64,000 nt of DNA. Source: Streptomyces sp. ITFR-16. GTDB taxonomy: Bacteria; Actinomycetota; Actinomycetes; Streptomycetales; Streptomycetaceae. Numbering within the stretch: position 1 is the stretch's first letter; each line of letters opens with the position of its first letter. Location: positions 4,836,001-4,900,000 of the forward strand of contig NZ_CP134609.1 in NCBI RefSeq assembly GCF_031844705.1, read 5' to 3'. This document shows positions 33,451 through 41,992 of the stretch, one piece after another. The notes below the pieces were generated by a model. It was not told where the DNA came from. It did not search any database and saw only the letters and a list, made by a program, of their open reading frames with translations. The position numbers and the translations under genes are program-made.

Positions 33451-33482
33451 CGGGCCTGTTGACGCATTGACGGGCCTGTTGA
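33451..33482. promoter_or_regulatory. 12-bp direct repeats upstream of galT
   Basis: CGGGCCTGTTGA occurs at 33451-33462 and again at 33471-33482, exactly 20 bp apart (about two helical turns). The second copy ends 41 bases before the galT start, where a DeoR- or similar-type regulator could bind on one DNA face. Confidence 0.5.
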
Positions 33483-33523
33483 GTTGTGGTTCATTGTGTT
33501 GGGTTATGTTTGGGAGGAGTCTG

Positions 33524-34567
33524 GTGAAGAAGACGGTTACGACGCTCGCCGACGGCCGGGAGCTGCTCTACTACGACAGCCGTGACGACGTCGTGCGCGA
33601 GGCGGTCGACCCCCGCCCCCTCGATCCCGTCTCGACCTCGTCCGAGATCCGCCGTGACCCCCTGCTCGGCGACAGCGTCGCCATCGCCTCGCACCGGCAG
33701 GGCCGGATCTACCACCCGCCGGCCGACGAGTGCCCCCTGTGCCCCTCGCGCGACGGCCGGCAGAGCGAGATCCCGGAGGCGGACTACGACGTCGCCGTCT
33801 TCGAGAACCGCTTCCCCTCCCTCGCCGGCGGCTCCGGACGCTGCGAGGTCGTCTGCTTCACCTCCGACCACGACGCCTCGTTCGCCGACCTCACCGAGGA
33901 CCAGGCCGGGCTCGTCCTGGAGGCCTGGACCGACCGGACCGCCGAGCTCGCCGAGCTTCCGCAGGTCAAGCAGGTGTTCTGCTTCGAGAACCGGGGCGCC
34001 GAGATCGGCGTCACGCTCGGCCACCCGCACGGCCAGATCTACGGCTACCCCTTCGTCACCCCGCGCACCGAGCTGATGCTCCGCTCCCTGGCCGCCCACC
34101 GCGCGGAGACCGGGGGCAACCTCTTCGACGACGTGGTGGCCCGCGAGGAGGCGGACGGCTCCCGGATCGTCCTCGCCGCCGAGCACTGGATCGCCTTCGT
34201 GCCGTACGCGGCGCACTGGCCCTACGAGGTCCATCTGCACCCGCGCCGCCGCGTCCCCGACCTGCGGGAACTCGACGAGGCCGCCCGCACGGAATTCCCA
34301 CAGGTCTATCTGGAACTCTTGAGGCGATTCGACCGGATCTTTGGCCCCGGCGAGCCGCCGACCCCGTACATCTCCGCCTGGCACCAGGCGCCGTTCGGGG
34401 TCGAGGGGCGGGAGGACTTCGGGCTCCATCTGGAGCTTTTCACCATCCGACGCACCTCCGGCAAGCTGAAGTTCCTCGCGGGTTCCGAATCCGGCATGAG
34501 CGTGTTCATCAACGACGTGCCGCCGGAGACCGCGGCCCAGCGACTGCGAGAGGTAGCGAGCCAGTGA
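33524..34567 (+). CDS. galT: galactose-1-phosphate uridylyltransferase
   Basis: The 347-residue HIT-superfamily enzyme exchanges UMP between UDP-glucose and galactose-1-phosphate (Leloir pathway). The active-site HPH is H167-P-H169 in GHPHGQIYGYP; Cys70 and Cys73 (ECPLC) with later histidines form the zinc site. The GTG start follows GGGAGGAG; an in-frame ATG five codons upstream lies before that site. The stop overlaps the galE GTG. Confidence 0.95.
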   Translation: MKKTVTTLADGRELLYYDSRDDVVREAVDPRPLDPVSTSSEIRRDPLLGDSVAIASHRQGRIYHPPADECPLCPSRDGRQSEIPEADYDVAVFENRFPSLAGGSGRCEVVCFTSDHDASFADLTEDQAGLVLEAWTDRTAELAELPQVKQVFCFENRGAEIGVTLGHPHGQIYGYPFVTPRTELMLRSLAAHRAETGGNLFDDVVAREEADGSRIVLAAEHWIAFVPYAAHWPYEVHLHPRRRVPDLRELDEAARTEFPQVYLELLRRFDRIFGPGEPPTPYISAWHQAPFGVEGREDFGLHLELFTIRRTSGKLKFLAGSESGMSVFINDVPPETAAQRLREVASQ

Positions 34568-35544
34568 GCAACTCCCCGAAGAAGTACCTGGTGACCGGCG
34601 GTGCCGGATACGTCGGCAGCGTCGTCGCCCAGCACCTGCTGGAGGCGGGGCACACCGTCACCGTCCTGGACGACCTCTCCACCGGCTTCCGCGAGGGCGT
34701 CCCGGCCGGCGCCGAGTTCATCGAGGGGCGCATTCAGGACGCCGCGAAGTGGCTGGACGCCTCCTACGACGGGGTGCTCCACTTCGCCGCGTACTCCCAG
34801 GTCGGCGAGTCCGTCACCGACCCGGAGAAGTACTGGGTCAACAACGTCGGCGGCACCACCGCCCTGCTCGCCGCGATGCGCGACGCCGGGGTGCGCACCC
34901 TGGTGTTCTCCTCCACCGCCGCGACCTACGGCGAGCCGGTCTCCAGCCCCATCACGGAGACCGACCCCACGGCCCCCACCAGCCCGTACGGCGCCACCAA
35001 GCTGGCCGTCGACCACATGATCACCGGCGAGGCCGCCGCCCACGGACTGGCCGCCGTCTCGCTGCGTTACTTCAACGTGGCGGGGGCGTACGGCAACTGC
35101 GGCGAGCGGCACAGCCCCGAGTCCCACCTCATCCCGCTGGTCCTCCAGGTCGCCCTCGGGCAGCGCGAGTCGATCTCCGTCTACGGTGACGACTACCCCA
35201 CCCCGGACGGCACCTGCGTCCGCGACTACATCCATGTCGCGGACCTCGCCGAGGCCCATCTGCTGGCTCTGGACGCCGCCACCGCGGGCGAGCACCTCAT
35301 CTGCAACCTCGGCAACGGCAACGGCTTCTCGGTCCGCGAGGTCATCGAGACGGTCCGCGAGGTCACCGGCCACCCGGTCCCCGAGGCGGCGGCCCCCCGC
35401 CGCGCCGGCGACCCGGCCGTCCTCGTGGCCTCCGCCGCCACCGCCAGGGAGCGGCTCGGCTGGCAGCCCTCCCGCGCCGATCTGGCCGGAATCGTCTCCG
35501 ACGCCTGGACGTTCGCCCGCCGAGAGGAGCCCACCGCACCATGA
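34564..35544 (+). CDS. galE: UDP-glucose 4-epimerase
   Basis: The 326-residue extended SDR enzyme interconverts UDP-galactose and UDP-glucose. It has the NAD motif TGGAGYVGS, FSSTAATYG and the catalytic Y142xxxK146 in SPYGATKLAVD, then the substrate loop RYFNVAGAYGNCGE. Overlaps galT and galK by four bases each. Confidence 0.95.
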   Translation: MSNSPKKYLVTGGAGYVGSVVAQHLLEAGHTVTVLDDLSTGFREGVPAGAEFIEGRIQDAAKWLDASYDGVLHFAAYSQVGESVTDPEKYWVNNVGGTTALLAAMRDAGVRTLVFSSTAATYGEPVSSPITETDPTAPTSPYGATKLAVDHMITGEAAAHGLAAVSLRYFNVAGAYGNCGERHSPESHLIPLVLQVALGQRESISVYGDDYPTPDGTCVRDYIHVADLAEAHLLALDAATAGEHLICNLGNGNGFSVREVIETVREVTGHPVPEAAAPRRAGDPAVLVASAATARERLGWQPSRADLAGIVSDAWTFARREEPTAP

Positions 35545-36707
35545 CCGACCACGCTGAGCTGACCGCCTCCTTCACCGAGCTCTACGGGAGCGCCCCCGAG
35601 GGGATCTGGGCCGCACCCGGCCGGGTCAACCTGATCGGCGAGTACACCGACTTCAACGACGGCTTCGTGATGCCGCTCGCCCTGCCGCACACCGCACGGG
35701 CCGCCGTCGCCCGCCGCACGGACGGCGAGCTGCGGCTGCACTCCACCGATGTGCCCGGCGGAGTCGTCCGGCTCCGTGTCGACGAGCTGACCCCGCACTC
35801 GGGCCACGGCTGGGCCGCCTACCCGGCCGGGGTCGTCTGGGCGCTGCGCGAGGCGGGACACCCGGTCACCGGCGCCGACATCCAGCTCACCTCCACCGTG
35901 CCCACCGGCGCCGGGCTCTCCTCCTCCGCCGCCCTCGAAGTGGTCACCGCGCTCGCCCTGAACGACCTCTTCGGGCTCGGCCTCGCCCCCGCCGAGCTGG
36001 CGGTCCTGGCCCAGCGCGCCGAGAACGCGTTCGTCGGCGTCCCCTGCGGCGTCATGGACCAGATGGCCTCGGCCTGCTGCACCGAGGGCCACGCCCTGCA
36101 CCTCGACACCCGCGACCTGGGCCTTCGCCAGGTCCCCTTCGACCTCGCCGCGCACGGGCTGCGGCTGCTGGTCGTCGACACCCGGGTCAAGCACGCGCTG
36201 GGCGACGGTGCGTACGCCGAGCGGCGGTCCGGCTGCGAGGAGGGCGCCCGCGTCCTCGGTCTCCGTACCCTGCGCGAGCTGCCGTACGAGGGGCTCGGTG
36301 CCGCGCTCGACACCCTGGCCGAGGCCGGCGCCGACGAGTCCGTGGTGCGCTACGTACGCCATGTGGTCGGCGACAACCAGCGCGTCGAGCAGGTCATCGC
36401 GCTGCTCGACGCGGGCGAGGTGCGCGCGGCGGGCCCGGTGCTCACGGCGGGCCATGTCTCGCTCCGCGACGATCTGCGGGTCTCCTGCGTGGAGCTGGAC
36501 CTCGTCGTCGAGACGGCGAACGCGGCCGGGGCGCTCGGTGCGCGGATGACCGGGGGCGGCTTCGGCGGCTCGGCGATCGTGCTGGTCGAGGAGGCGCAGG
36601 AGGACACCGTCACCAAGTCCGTCCTGGAGGCCTTCGCCGCTGCGGGCTACGCGGCGCCGGGCGTGTTCCCCGCCGTGCCGTCGGCGGGAGCGCGCCGGCT
36701 CGTCTGA
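35541..36707 (+). CDS. galK: galactokinase
   Basis: The 388-residue GHMP kinase phosphorylates galactose at C1. Motifs: GRVNLIGEYTDFNDGFVMPLAL (substrate binding), PTGAGLSSSAALEV (phosphate loop), CGVMDQMAS and the C-terminal GARMTGGGFGGSAIVL. It is the last gene of galTEK. Its final 61 bases overlap the 3' end of the GNAT gene on the other strand. Confidence 0.95.
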   Translation: MTDHAELTASFTELYGSAPEGIWAAPGRVNLIGEYTDFNDGFVMPLALPHTARAAVARRTDGELRLHSTDVPGGVVRLRVDELTPHSGHGWAAYPAGVVWALREAGHPVTGADIQLTSTVPTGAGLSSSAALEVVTALALNDLFGLGLAPAELAVLAQRAENAFVGVPCGVMDQMASACCTEGHALHLDTRDLGLRQVPFDLAAHGLRLLVVDTRVKHALGDGAYAERRSGCEEGARVLGLRTLRELPYEGLGAALDTLAEAGADESVVRYVRHVVGDNQRVEQVIALLDAGEVRAAGPVLTAGHVSLRDDLRVSCVELDLVVETANAAGALGARMTGGGFGGSAIVLVEEAQEDTVTKSVLEAFAAAGYAAPGVFPAVPSAGARRLV

Positions 36708-37165
36708 ACCGGCGCGGCCCCCGGGCCGAGCCGCTTGACGAGCGTGAACTCGGTGACGCCGGGCGGGTAGTCCTCGACCCGCCCGGCGACTTCGTACCCC
36801 CGCGCCCGGTAGAAGCCCGGCGCCTGGAAGTCCCAGGTCTCCACCCGGGAGCGGGTGCAGTCCCGGTCCGTCAGCGCCACCCGTTCCGCCTTGGCCAGCA
36901 GCCGCGAGCCGAGGCCGGAACCCCGGTGTCCCGCGTCGACCCAGAGCAGGTCCACATGGAGCCAGTACGCCCAGGTGCGGCCGGTCAGCCCCGCCGCGAG
37001 CCCGCCGTCCTCGTCCAGCGCCCACACCTCCAGCGGGACCTCGTGCGCGGCGGGTGTGTCGCGCAGGGCGCGGATCCTGGGTGAGCGCGCGGTGTTGTCG
37101 TCGCGCAGCCGCCGGTTCAGCAACTGACGCCGTTCTCTGTCCACTTCTGCCTCAAGACGGAACAT
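36647..37165 (-). CDS. GNAT family N-acetyltransferase
   Basis: The 172-residue protein has the acetyl-CoA site VDAGHRGSGLGSRLLAKAE and a typical C-terminal GFYRARGYEVAG strand pair, then VTEFTLVKRLG. The substrate is unknown. I start at ATG 37165 (MFRLEAEVDRERRQL); further upstream codons are basic low-complexity sequence. The 3' end overlaps galK tail-to-tail by 61 bp, with the overlapping part encoding a poorly conserved tail. Confidence 0.8.
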   Translation of the reverse strand: MFRLEAEVDRERRQLLNRRLRDDNTARSPRIRALRDTPAAHEVPLEVWALDEDGGLAAGLTGRTWAYWLHVDLLWVDAGHRGSGLGSRLLAKAERVALTDRDCTRSRVETWDFQAPGFYRARGYEVAGRVEDYPPGVTEFTLVKRLGPGAAPVQTSRRAPADGTAGNTPGAA

Positions 37166-37443
37166 GCGTACCACCCTAGGGCGGGTCGCCCGTCCGCTCC
37201 GTCCGCGAGTTCCGCGAATCCGCTCCCGCCCCCGGCCGCCCCCCGTACGCTGATGCACAGCACCGGTGGGGGCCGGTGTTGATTCAGGGGTACGAGACAG
37301 CCGGGTGCGGTGTCCGGGCGGGGTGTGTCAGGCGGGTGGACGGCGGCGGCCGCGAGCCCGGTTTCACCACCCCGCTCCGGGCGCCGCACCCGTGCCGGTC
37401 CGTCCCCGGCCGGGGCGCTGCGGGGGCGCCCAGAACGCACAGC

Positions 37444-38247
37444 ATGGGGGTGCCTGTGGTCCGTATCCGGGTTCTCGTGGTCGACGACCACCGTATTTTC
37501 GCCGAGTCGCTCGCCGCCGCGCTCGCGGCCGAGCCGGATGTCGATGTGTCGGCGGCGGGCAGCGGCCCGGCCGCCCTGCGCTGTCTGGACCGCGCCGCGG
37601 CCGAGGGCCACGGGTACGACGTGCTGCTGGTCGACGCCGAGCTGGGCATCCTGCCCCCGGGGCGTACGGGCGCGGGCCCGGTCCCGGTGCCCGCGCCGAA
37701 CACCGGGGACAACGGCCTGGTCGACGGGATCTCGCTGGTCGCCGGGGTGCGCTCCGGCCAGCCCTCGGTGCGCACGGTGGTGCTCGCCGAGAAGGACGAC
37801 CCGCGCCGGGCCGCGCTCGCGCTCCAGGCCGGAGCCTGCGGCTGGGTCGCCAAGGACAGCTCGCTGCAACGGCTCCTCGCAGTGATCCGGGGCGTCCTGC
37901 GCGACGAGACGCATCTGCCGGCCGCGCTGCTCACGGGCGTGCTGCGGGAGCTGATGGCGGACCGCAAGCACCGCACGGAGAGCGAGGAGCTGGTCGAGTC
38001 GCTGACCCCGCGCGAGCGCGAGGTGCTGCGCTGCATGGTGGCGGGCCTGGGCCGCAAGGCGGTGGCGGAGCGCCTCTTCCTCTCCCCGCACACGGTGCGG
38101 ACGCACATGCAGAACGTGCTGGGGAAGCTGGGCGTGCACTCCACCCTGGCCGCGGTGGCGCTGGCGCGGCGGGCCGGGGTCGGACCGGTCGACCTGGAGG
38201 CGACGTCAGCCGGGGATGTTGTCGAACGGGGCGGTCAACTGGCGTAG
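37444..38247 (+). CDS. NarL/LuxR-type response regulator
   Basis: The 267-residue protein has a receiver with acidic Asp14/Asp15, phosphoacceptor Asp64 (VLLVDAELG) and Lys138 (GWVAKDS), and a LuxR helix-turn-helix (LTPREREVLRCMVAGLGRKAVAERLFLSPHTVRTHMQNVLGKLGVHS). A Pro/Gly-rich insertion of about 25 residues follows the phosphoacceptor (ILPPGRTGAGPVPVPAPNTGDNG), unusual for a receiver. No kinase gene is adjacent. The start is uncertain: ATG at 37444 is followed by in-frame GTGs. The upstream 278 bp hold no other gene that I can see. Confidence 0.85.
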   Translation: MGVPVVRIRVLVVDDHRIFAESLAAALAAEPDVDVSAAGSGPAALRCLDRAAAEGHGYDVLLVDAELGILPPGRTGAGPVPVPAPNTGDNGLVDGISLVAGVRSGQPSVRTVVLAEKDDPRRAALALQAGACGWVAKDSSLQRLLAVIRGVLRDETHLPAALLTGVLRELMADRKHRTESEELVESLTPREREVLRCMVAGLGRKAVAERLFLSPHTVRTHMQNVLGKLGVHSTLAAVALARRAGVGPVDLEATSAGDVVERGGQLA

Positions 38248-38703
38248 CAGCCCCGCCAGTTCGGCGCGCTGGTGGCGGGAGAGCTCGCCGAGGATGGCGC
38301 GCTCCTGGGCCAGCAGGCCGGCCAGCGACTGGTCGGCCTTGTCCCGGCCCTCTGCGGTGAGCCGGACCAGCACCCCGCGCCGGTCGCTGGGGTCGGGAAG
38401 CCGCTCGACGAGGTTCTTCTTGGTGAGCCGGTCGATGCGGTTGGTCATCGTGCCCGAGGTCACCAGGGTCTGGGTGAGCAGCTGCCCGGGGGAGAGCTGG
38501 TACGGAGCCCCGGCGCGCCGCAGCGACGTGAGGACGTCGAACTCCCACGGTTCGAGGTGGTGCTCGGCGAAGGCGATCCGGCGGGCCCGGTCGAGGTGTC
38601 GGGCCAGGCGGGAGACACGGCTGAGGACCTCGAGTGGTTCCACGTCGAGGTCGGGGCGCTCTCGGCGCCATGCAGCGACCAGCCGGTCGACCTCGTCCTC
38701 CAT
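38206..38703 (-). CDS. tamR: MarR family regulator, TamR-like
   Basis: The 165-residue winged-helix protein has EVLSRVSRLARHLDRARRIAFAEHHLEPWEFDVLTSLRRAG, the recognition helix in LTQTLVTSGTMTNRIDRLTKKNLVERLPDPSDRRGVLVRLTAEG, and a C-terminal dimerisation helix. Divergent placement next to a trans-aconitate methyltransferase matches TamR of S. coelicolor, which senses citrate-type ligands and controls tam and central metabolic genes. The symbol rests on that synteny. Its last 42 bases overlap the LuxR gene end on the other strand. Confidence 0.85.
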   Translation of the reverse strand: MEDEVDRLVAAWRRERPDLDVEPLEVLSRVSRLARHLDRARRIAFAEHHLEPWEFDVLTSLRRAGAPYQLSPGQLLTQTLVTSGTMTNRIDRLTKKNLVERLPDPSDRRGVLVRLTAEGRDKADQSLAGLLAQERAILGELSRHQRAELAGLLRQLTAPFDNIPG

Positions 38704-38724
38704 GTGGATCAGTGTAGAGGGTCC

Positions 38725-38766
38725 CTCGACATGAAGTCTCTTGAATTCGAGTGTCTTGACATCAAG
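38725..38766. promoter_or_regulatory. three TamR-type boxes at 15-bp spacing
   Basis: Three 12-bp boxes lie in the tamR-tam intergenic region: CTCGACATGAAG (38725-38736), CTTGAATTCGAG (38740-38751) and the perfect palindrome CTTGACATCAAG (38755-38766). Each starts exactly 15 bp after the previous one. They sit between the two divergent starts, as an autoregulated MarR operator would. Confidence 0.7.
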
Positions 38767-38791
38767 ATACTTCTGCGCGGATCCTGGAGCC

Positions 38792-39589
38792 ATGACCGCA
38801 CCCCTCTGGGATCCGCAGCAGTACCTGCGACACGCGGACCACCGCACCCGCCCCTTCCGAGACCTGCTGGCCCGCGTCCCCGAGCCGCCGGGCGCCCCGG
38901 CCCCCCGGATCGCCGACCTCGGCTGCGGCGCGGGCAACGTCACCGCCCTGCTCGCCGAGCGCTGGCCCGCAGCCCGTGTCACCGGCTACGACAACTCACC
39001 GCAGATGCTGGAGCGCGCCCGCGAGCACGCCACGCCCCTGCTGGACTTCGCCGAGGCCGACGCCGCCACCTGGACGCCCGCGGAGCCGTACGGGCTGATC
39101 GTCTCCAACGCCCTGCTCCAGTGGGTCCCCGGCCACGCCGACCGCTTCCCCGACTGGCTGGACGGCCTTGCCCCCGGCGGCACCCTCGCCTTCCAGGTCC
39201 CGGGCAACTTCGACCAGCCCTCGCACGCCCTGATGCGCGAACTCGCCGGGTCCCCGCGCTGGCGGGCCCGGCTGGGCGGCCGGCTGCGCCACGCCGACGC
39301 CGTGTTGAGCCCCGCCGGCTATCTGGACCGGCTCACCGGCCCCGGCCGCACCGCCGATGTCTGGGAGACCACCTATCTGCACCTGCTGCCCGGCCGGGAC
39401 GCCGTCCTGGACTGGGTGAAGGGCACCGGACTGCGCCCCGTCCTCACCGCCCTCGCCGACGACGAGGAGGCCCGGGACGCCTTCCTCGCCGACTACCGCG
39501 ACCTGCTGCGCACCGCCTACCCCGAGGGCCCGCACGGCACGCTCTTCCCCTTCCGCCGCATCTTCGCCGTCACCCACCGGGAGAAGTGA
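38792..39589 (+). CDS. tam: trans-aconitate 2-methyltransferase
   Basis: The 265-residue SAM methyltransferase detoxifies trans-aconitate, an aconitase inhibitor formed from cis-aconitate. Signature regions are WDPQQYLRHADHRTRPFRDLLARV, the SAM motif IADLGCGAGNVTALLAERWP, GYDNSPQML, SNALLQWVPGH and the C-terminal FPFRRIFAVTHRE. ATG at 38792 with GGAG upstream. It overlaps the next gene by one base. Confidence 0.92.
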   Translation: MTAPLWDPQQYLRHADHRTRPFRDLLARVPEPPGAPAPRIADLGCGAGNVTALLAERWPAARVTGYDNSPQMLERAREHATPLLDFAEADAATWTPAEPYGLIVSNALLQWVPGHADRFPDWLDGLAPGGTLAFQVPGNFDQPSHALMRELAGSPRWRARLGGRLRHADAVLSPAGYLDRLTGPGRTADVWETTYLHLLPGRDAVLDWVKGTGLRPVLTALADDEEARDAFLADYRDLLRTAYPEGPHGTLFPFRRIFAVTHREK

Positions 39590-39954
39590 TGATCGCCGCC
39601 GTCGACCATGTTCAGCTCGCCGCCCCCGCCGGCTCCGAGGACGTCCTGCGCGCGTACTACGTCGACGTGCTCGGCATGACGGAGCTGCCCAAACCGCCGG
39701 TGCTCGCGGCCCGGGGCGGCTGCTGGTTCGCCACCGGCCCCGTCCAGCTCCATCTGGGCGTCGAGGCGGACTTCCGCCCGGCCCGCAAGGCCCACCCCGG
39801 ACTGCGGGTGACGGACATCGGGGCGTTCGCGGCCCGGCTGACGGAACACGGCGCCGAGGTGCGGTGGGACGCGGACCTGCCCGGCCACCGCCGCTTCTTC
39901 AGCCACGACCCGGTGGGCAACCGGCTGGAGTTCCTGGAGCCGGTGGACGGCTGA
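39589..39954 (+). CDS. VOC/glyoxalase-fold protein
   Basis: The 121-residue protein has the single-module VOC pattern: AAVDHVQLAAP with the first metal His, YYVDVLGMTELPKP, VQLHLGVEADFRPA and HDPVGNRLEFLEP with the last Glu. The reaction is unknown; coupling to tam (TGATG overlap) suggests a role in the same small-molecule stress response. Confidence 0.87.
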   Translation: MIAAVDHVQLAAPAGSEDVLRAYYVDVLGMTELPKPPVLAARGGCWFATGPVQLHLGVEADFRPARKAHPGLRVTDIGAFAARLTEHGAEVRWDADLPGHRRFFSHDPVGNRLEFLEPVDG

Positions 39955-39964
39955 GAACGCGGGA

Positions 39965-39998
39965 GCGCCCCGCCCCCGGAGAGCCGGGGACGGGGCGC
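39965..39998. terminator. bidirectional hairpin between VOC and FG-GAP genes
   Basis: A 15-position stem with one mismatch (GCGCCCCGCCCCCGG / CCGGGGACGGGGCGC) and AGAG loop lies between the two convergent genes. Confidence 0.75.
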
Positions 39999-40024
39999 GG
40001 GGCGCGAACGGCCGAGCGGGACGC

Positions 40025-41782
40025 TCAGTACAGGTTGTTGTAGATGTCCCAGCCGTAGCCGATCTTCACGCGCTTGGTGATCGAGCCCGTGCCGGTCGAC
40101 GTGTAGCGGTACACATCGCCCTTGCCGTCGACGCCGATCAGGTCGGCCTTGCCGTCACCGTTGATGTCACCCGGAGCGGCGAACTGCTTGTAGGTGTTGT
40201 ACCCGGTGCCGATCTTCACGCGCGCCTTCAGGGGCGCGGCGGCGTTGCCCGTGCCCTTGTAGAGGTAGAGCGTGCCGTCCTTGGCGCGGGCCACGACGTC
40301 GGCGATGCCGTCACCGCTGAGGTCACCGGCGCCGACGATCTTGTTGTACGTGTTGAAGCCGTAGCCGACCTTGGCCTTGGCCGCGAACTTGGTGGCGAGC
40401 CCGTTGCCCTTGTAGAGGTACAGGTCGCCCTTGGTGTCGCGGGCCAGCAGGTCGCCCTTGCCGTCGCCGTTCAGGTCGCCGGGGCCGGTCAGGCTGTTGT
40501 AGACGTGCCAGCCGGAACCGATGTAGTTCGCCCCGATGTACAGCTGGCCCTTGTACTGCTGGACCAGGTCGGCCCAGCCGTCGTTGTCGAGCGAGGAGGC
40601 CAGCGACAGGCTCACCTGGTTCCAGCCCGTGTCCGAGCTGTCCAGCTGACGGGGGAAGAACTGCCCGTTGTTCCTGGCCTGGTACCAGTACAGGCTGCCG
40701 CCCTTGGTCCGGGCCTCGATCTCGTGCTTGCCGAAGTCCGGGTTGCCGCCGGCGCCGACGAACAGCGCTGCCGCGTTCCACCCGCTGCCGCCGGTGATGC
40801 GCGGCGCGAAGGTGCCGTAGCCGGTGGACAGGTAGGTGTAGACGTCGCCGCCCGGCTTGCGGGCGATGATGTCGCCGAGCCCGTCGCCGTCGATGTCGTC
40901 CACCGCGACGAGCTGGTTGTAGATGTCGAAGCCGTAGCCGGCCTTGACCCGTGCCTTGAACGGCTTCGCCGCGTCGCCCGTACCGGCGTAGAAGTACAGG
41001 TCACCGGCGGTGGTGCGGGCGATGATGTCGCCGATGCCGTCGCCGTTGACATCGTTGGCGCCGACGATCTGGTCGTACGAGCCCCAGCCGTAGCCCACCT
41101 TGACACCGGCCTTGAAGGGCGCGCTGTCCACCTTGCCGGTGGAGGTGTACTCGTACAGGTCGCCGGAGGGCGTGCGCGCGAGCAGGTCGCCGCGGCCGTC
41201 GCCGTTCAGGTCGCCGGCGGCGACGACCTTGTTGTACTTCTGCCAGCCGGTGCCCGACCAGGTGACATAGCCGGTGTTGGTCTCGCCCCAGCTCTGGTAG
41301 AGCGAGAGCTTGCCCGACGCCGACAGCGTCAGGAAGTCGGGCATGCCGCCGCCGTCGAGGTCGCCCGGCGCGATGATGTCCTTGGGCGTCTCGTACTGGT
41401 CGTCACTGTTGATCGTGTACTCGTGCGCACCCGACGAGTCCGCCCAGACGTACAGGTTGCCGTCGAGGCCGCGGTACATCGTGTCGCTGTAGCCGTCGCC
41501 GTTCACGTCGAGGCGCGGCTTGGCGGGCACGACCGCCGCCTTCGCGCCGGCGGTACCGGCCGCGGGCGACTTCTTCTTCGCGGTGCGCTTCGGCAGCACG
41601 AGGTTCGGCTGTGCGCCGAGCTCGGGGGTGAACTGCGGGGTGGCGCCGCGCGGGGCGGGCGCCGAGTCGTCGGCCGAGGCCGGGGCCGCCAGCAGCATGC
41701 CGGCGGAGAGAACGAGTGCGGTGCAGGCCGTGATCCGCCGCGCGCGCTTCGAGCGCGCGGAGACGGAGCGGCCGGGTTCCAC
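40025..41782 (-). CDS. secreted FG-GAP/VCBS repeat protein
   Basis: The protein (585 residues from the chosen GTG) has a basic signal peptide (ARSKRARRITACTALVLSAGMLLAAPASA) and about ten FG-GAP blades with calcium-binding DxNxDGxxD loops: DVNGDGYSD, DLNGDGRGD, DVNGDGIGD, DIDGDGLGD, DLNGDGKGD, DLSGDGIAD and DINGDGKAD. Between them YLYKGTG- and VGYGW-type strands repeat. It should fold as a calcium-stabilised beta-propeller outside the cell; the function is unknown. I use GTG 41782, 11 bases after an eight-G ribosome site; an ATG at 41833 lacks one. Confidence 0.82.
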   Translation of the reverse strand: MEPGRSVSARSKRARRITACTALVLSAGMLLAAPASADDSAPAPRGATPQFTPELGAQPNLVLPKRTAKKKSPAAGTAGAKAAVVPAKPRLDVNGDGYSDTMYRGLDGNLYVWADSSGAHEYTINSDDQYETPKDIIAPGDLDGGGMPDFLTLSASGKLSLYQSWGETNTGYVTWSGTGWQKYNKVVAAGDLNGDGRGDLLARTPSGDLYEYTSTGKVDSAPFKAGVKVGYGWGSYDQIVGANDVNGDGIGDIIARTTAGDLYFYAGTGDAAKPFKARVKAGYGFDIYNQLVAVDDIDGDGLGDIIARKPGGDVYTYLSTGYGTFAPRITGGSGWNAAALFVGAGGNPDFGKHEIEARTKGGSLYWYQARNNGQFFPRQLDSSDTGWNQVSLSLASSLDNDGWADLVQQYKGQLYIGANYIGSGWHVYNSLTGPGDLNGDGKGDLLARDTKGDLYLYKGNGLATKFAAKAKVGYGFNTYNKIVGAGDLSGDGIADVVARAKDGTLYLYKGTGNAAAPLKARVKIGTGYNTYKQFAAPGDINGDGKADLIGVDGKGDVYRYTSTGTGSITKRVKIGYGWDIYNNLY

Positions 41783-41872
41783 AGAAGACAAAGCCCCCCC
41801 CAGGGGTAAGTGGTGGAACCGGGAGAAACACATTCACAAGTGCGTGACACGCAGGGTGAAGCGTTCCCGGGA

Positions 41873-41899
41873 TGTTCACAGACTCTACAACTGTGATCA
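41873..41899. promoter_or_regulatory. inverted repeat upstream of the FG-GAP gene
   Basis: TGTTCACAG (41873-41881) and CTGTGATCA (41891-41899) are inverted copies with one mismatch, 9 bp apart, about 90 bases before the gene start. It is a candidate regulator site. Confidence 0.4.
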
Positions 41900-41962
41900 G
41901 CGGGACTGAAGTGGTTTAGCAATGGATCAGATCTCGGCTTGGACACACGCCCGGACGCACCG

Positions 41963-41991
41963 CGGCCACCACCCGGGCGGGGCGGTGGCCG
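41963..41991 (-). terminator. hairpin at the end of the tetR gene
   Basis: CGGCCACC and GGTGGCCG form an 8-bp stem with a 13-nt loop directly before (in plus coordinates) the tetR stop codon. Confidence 0.45.
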
Positions 41992-41992
41992 G

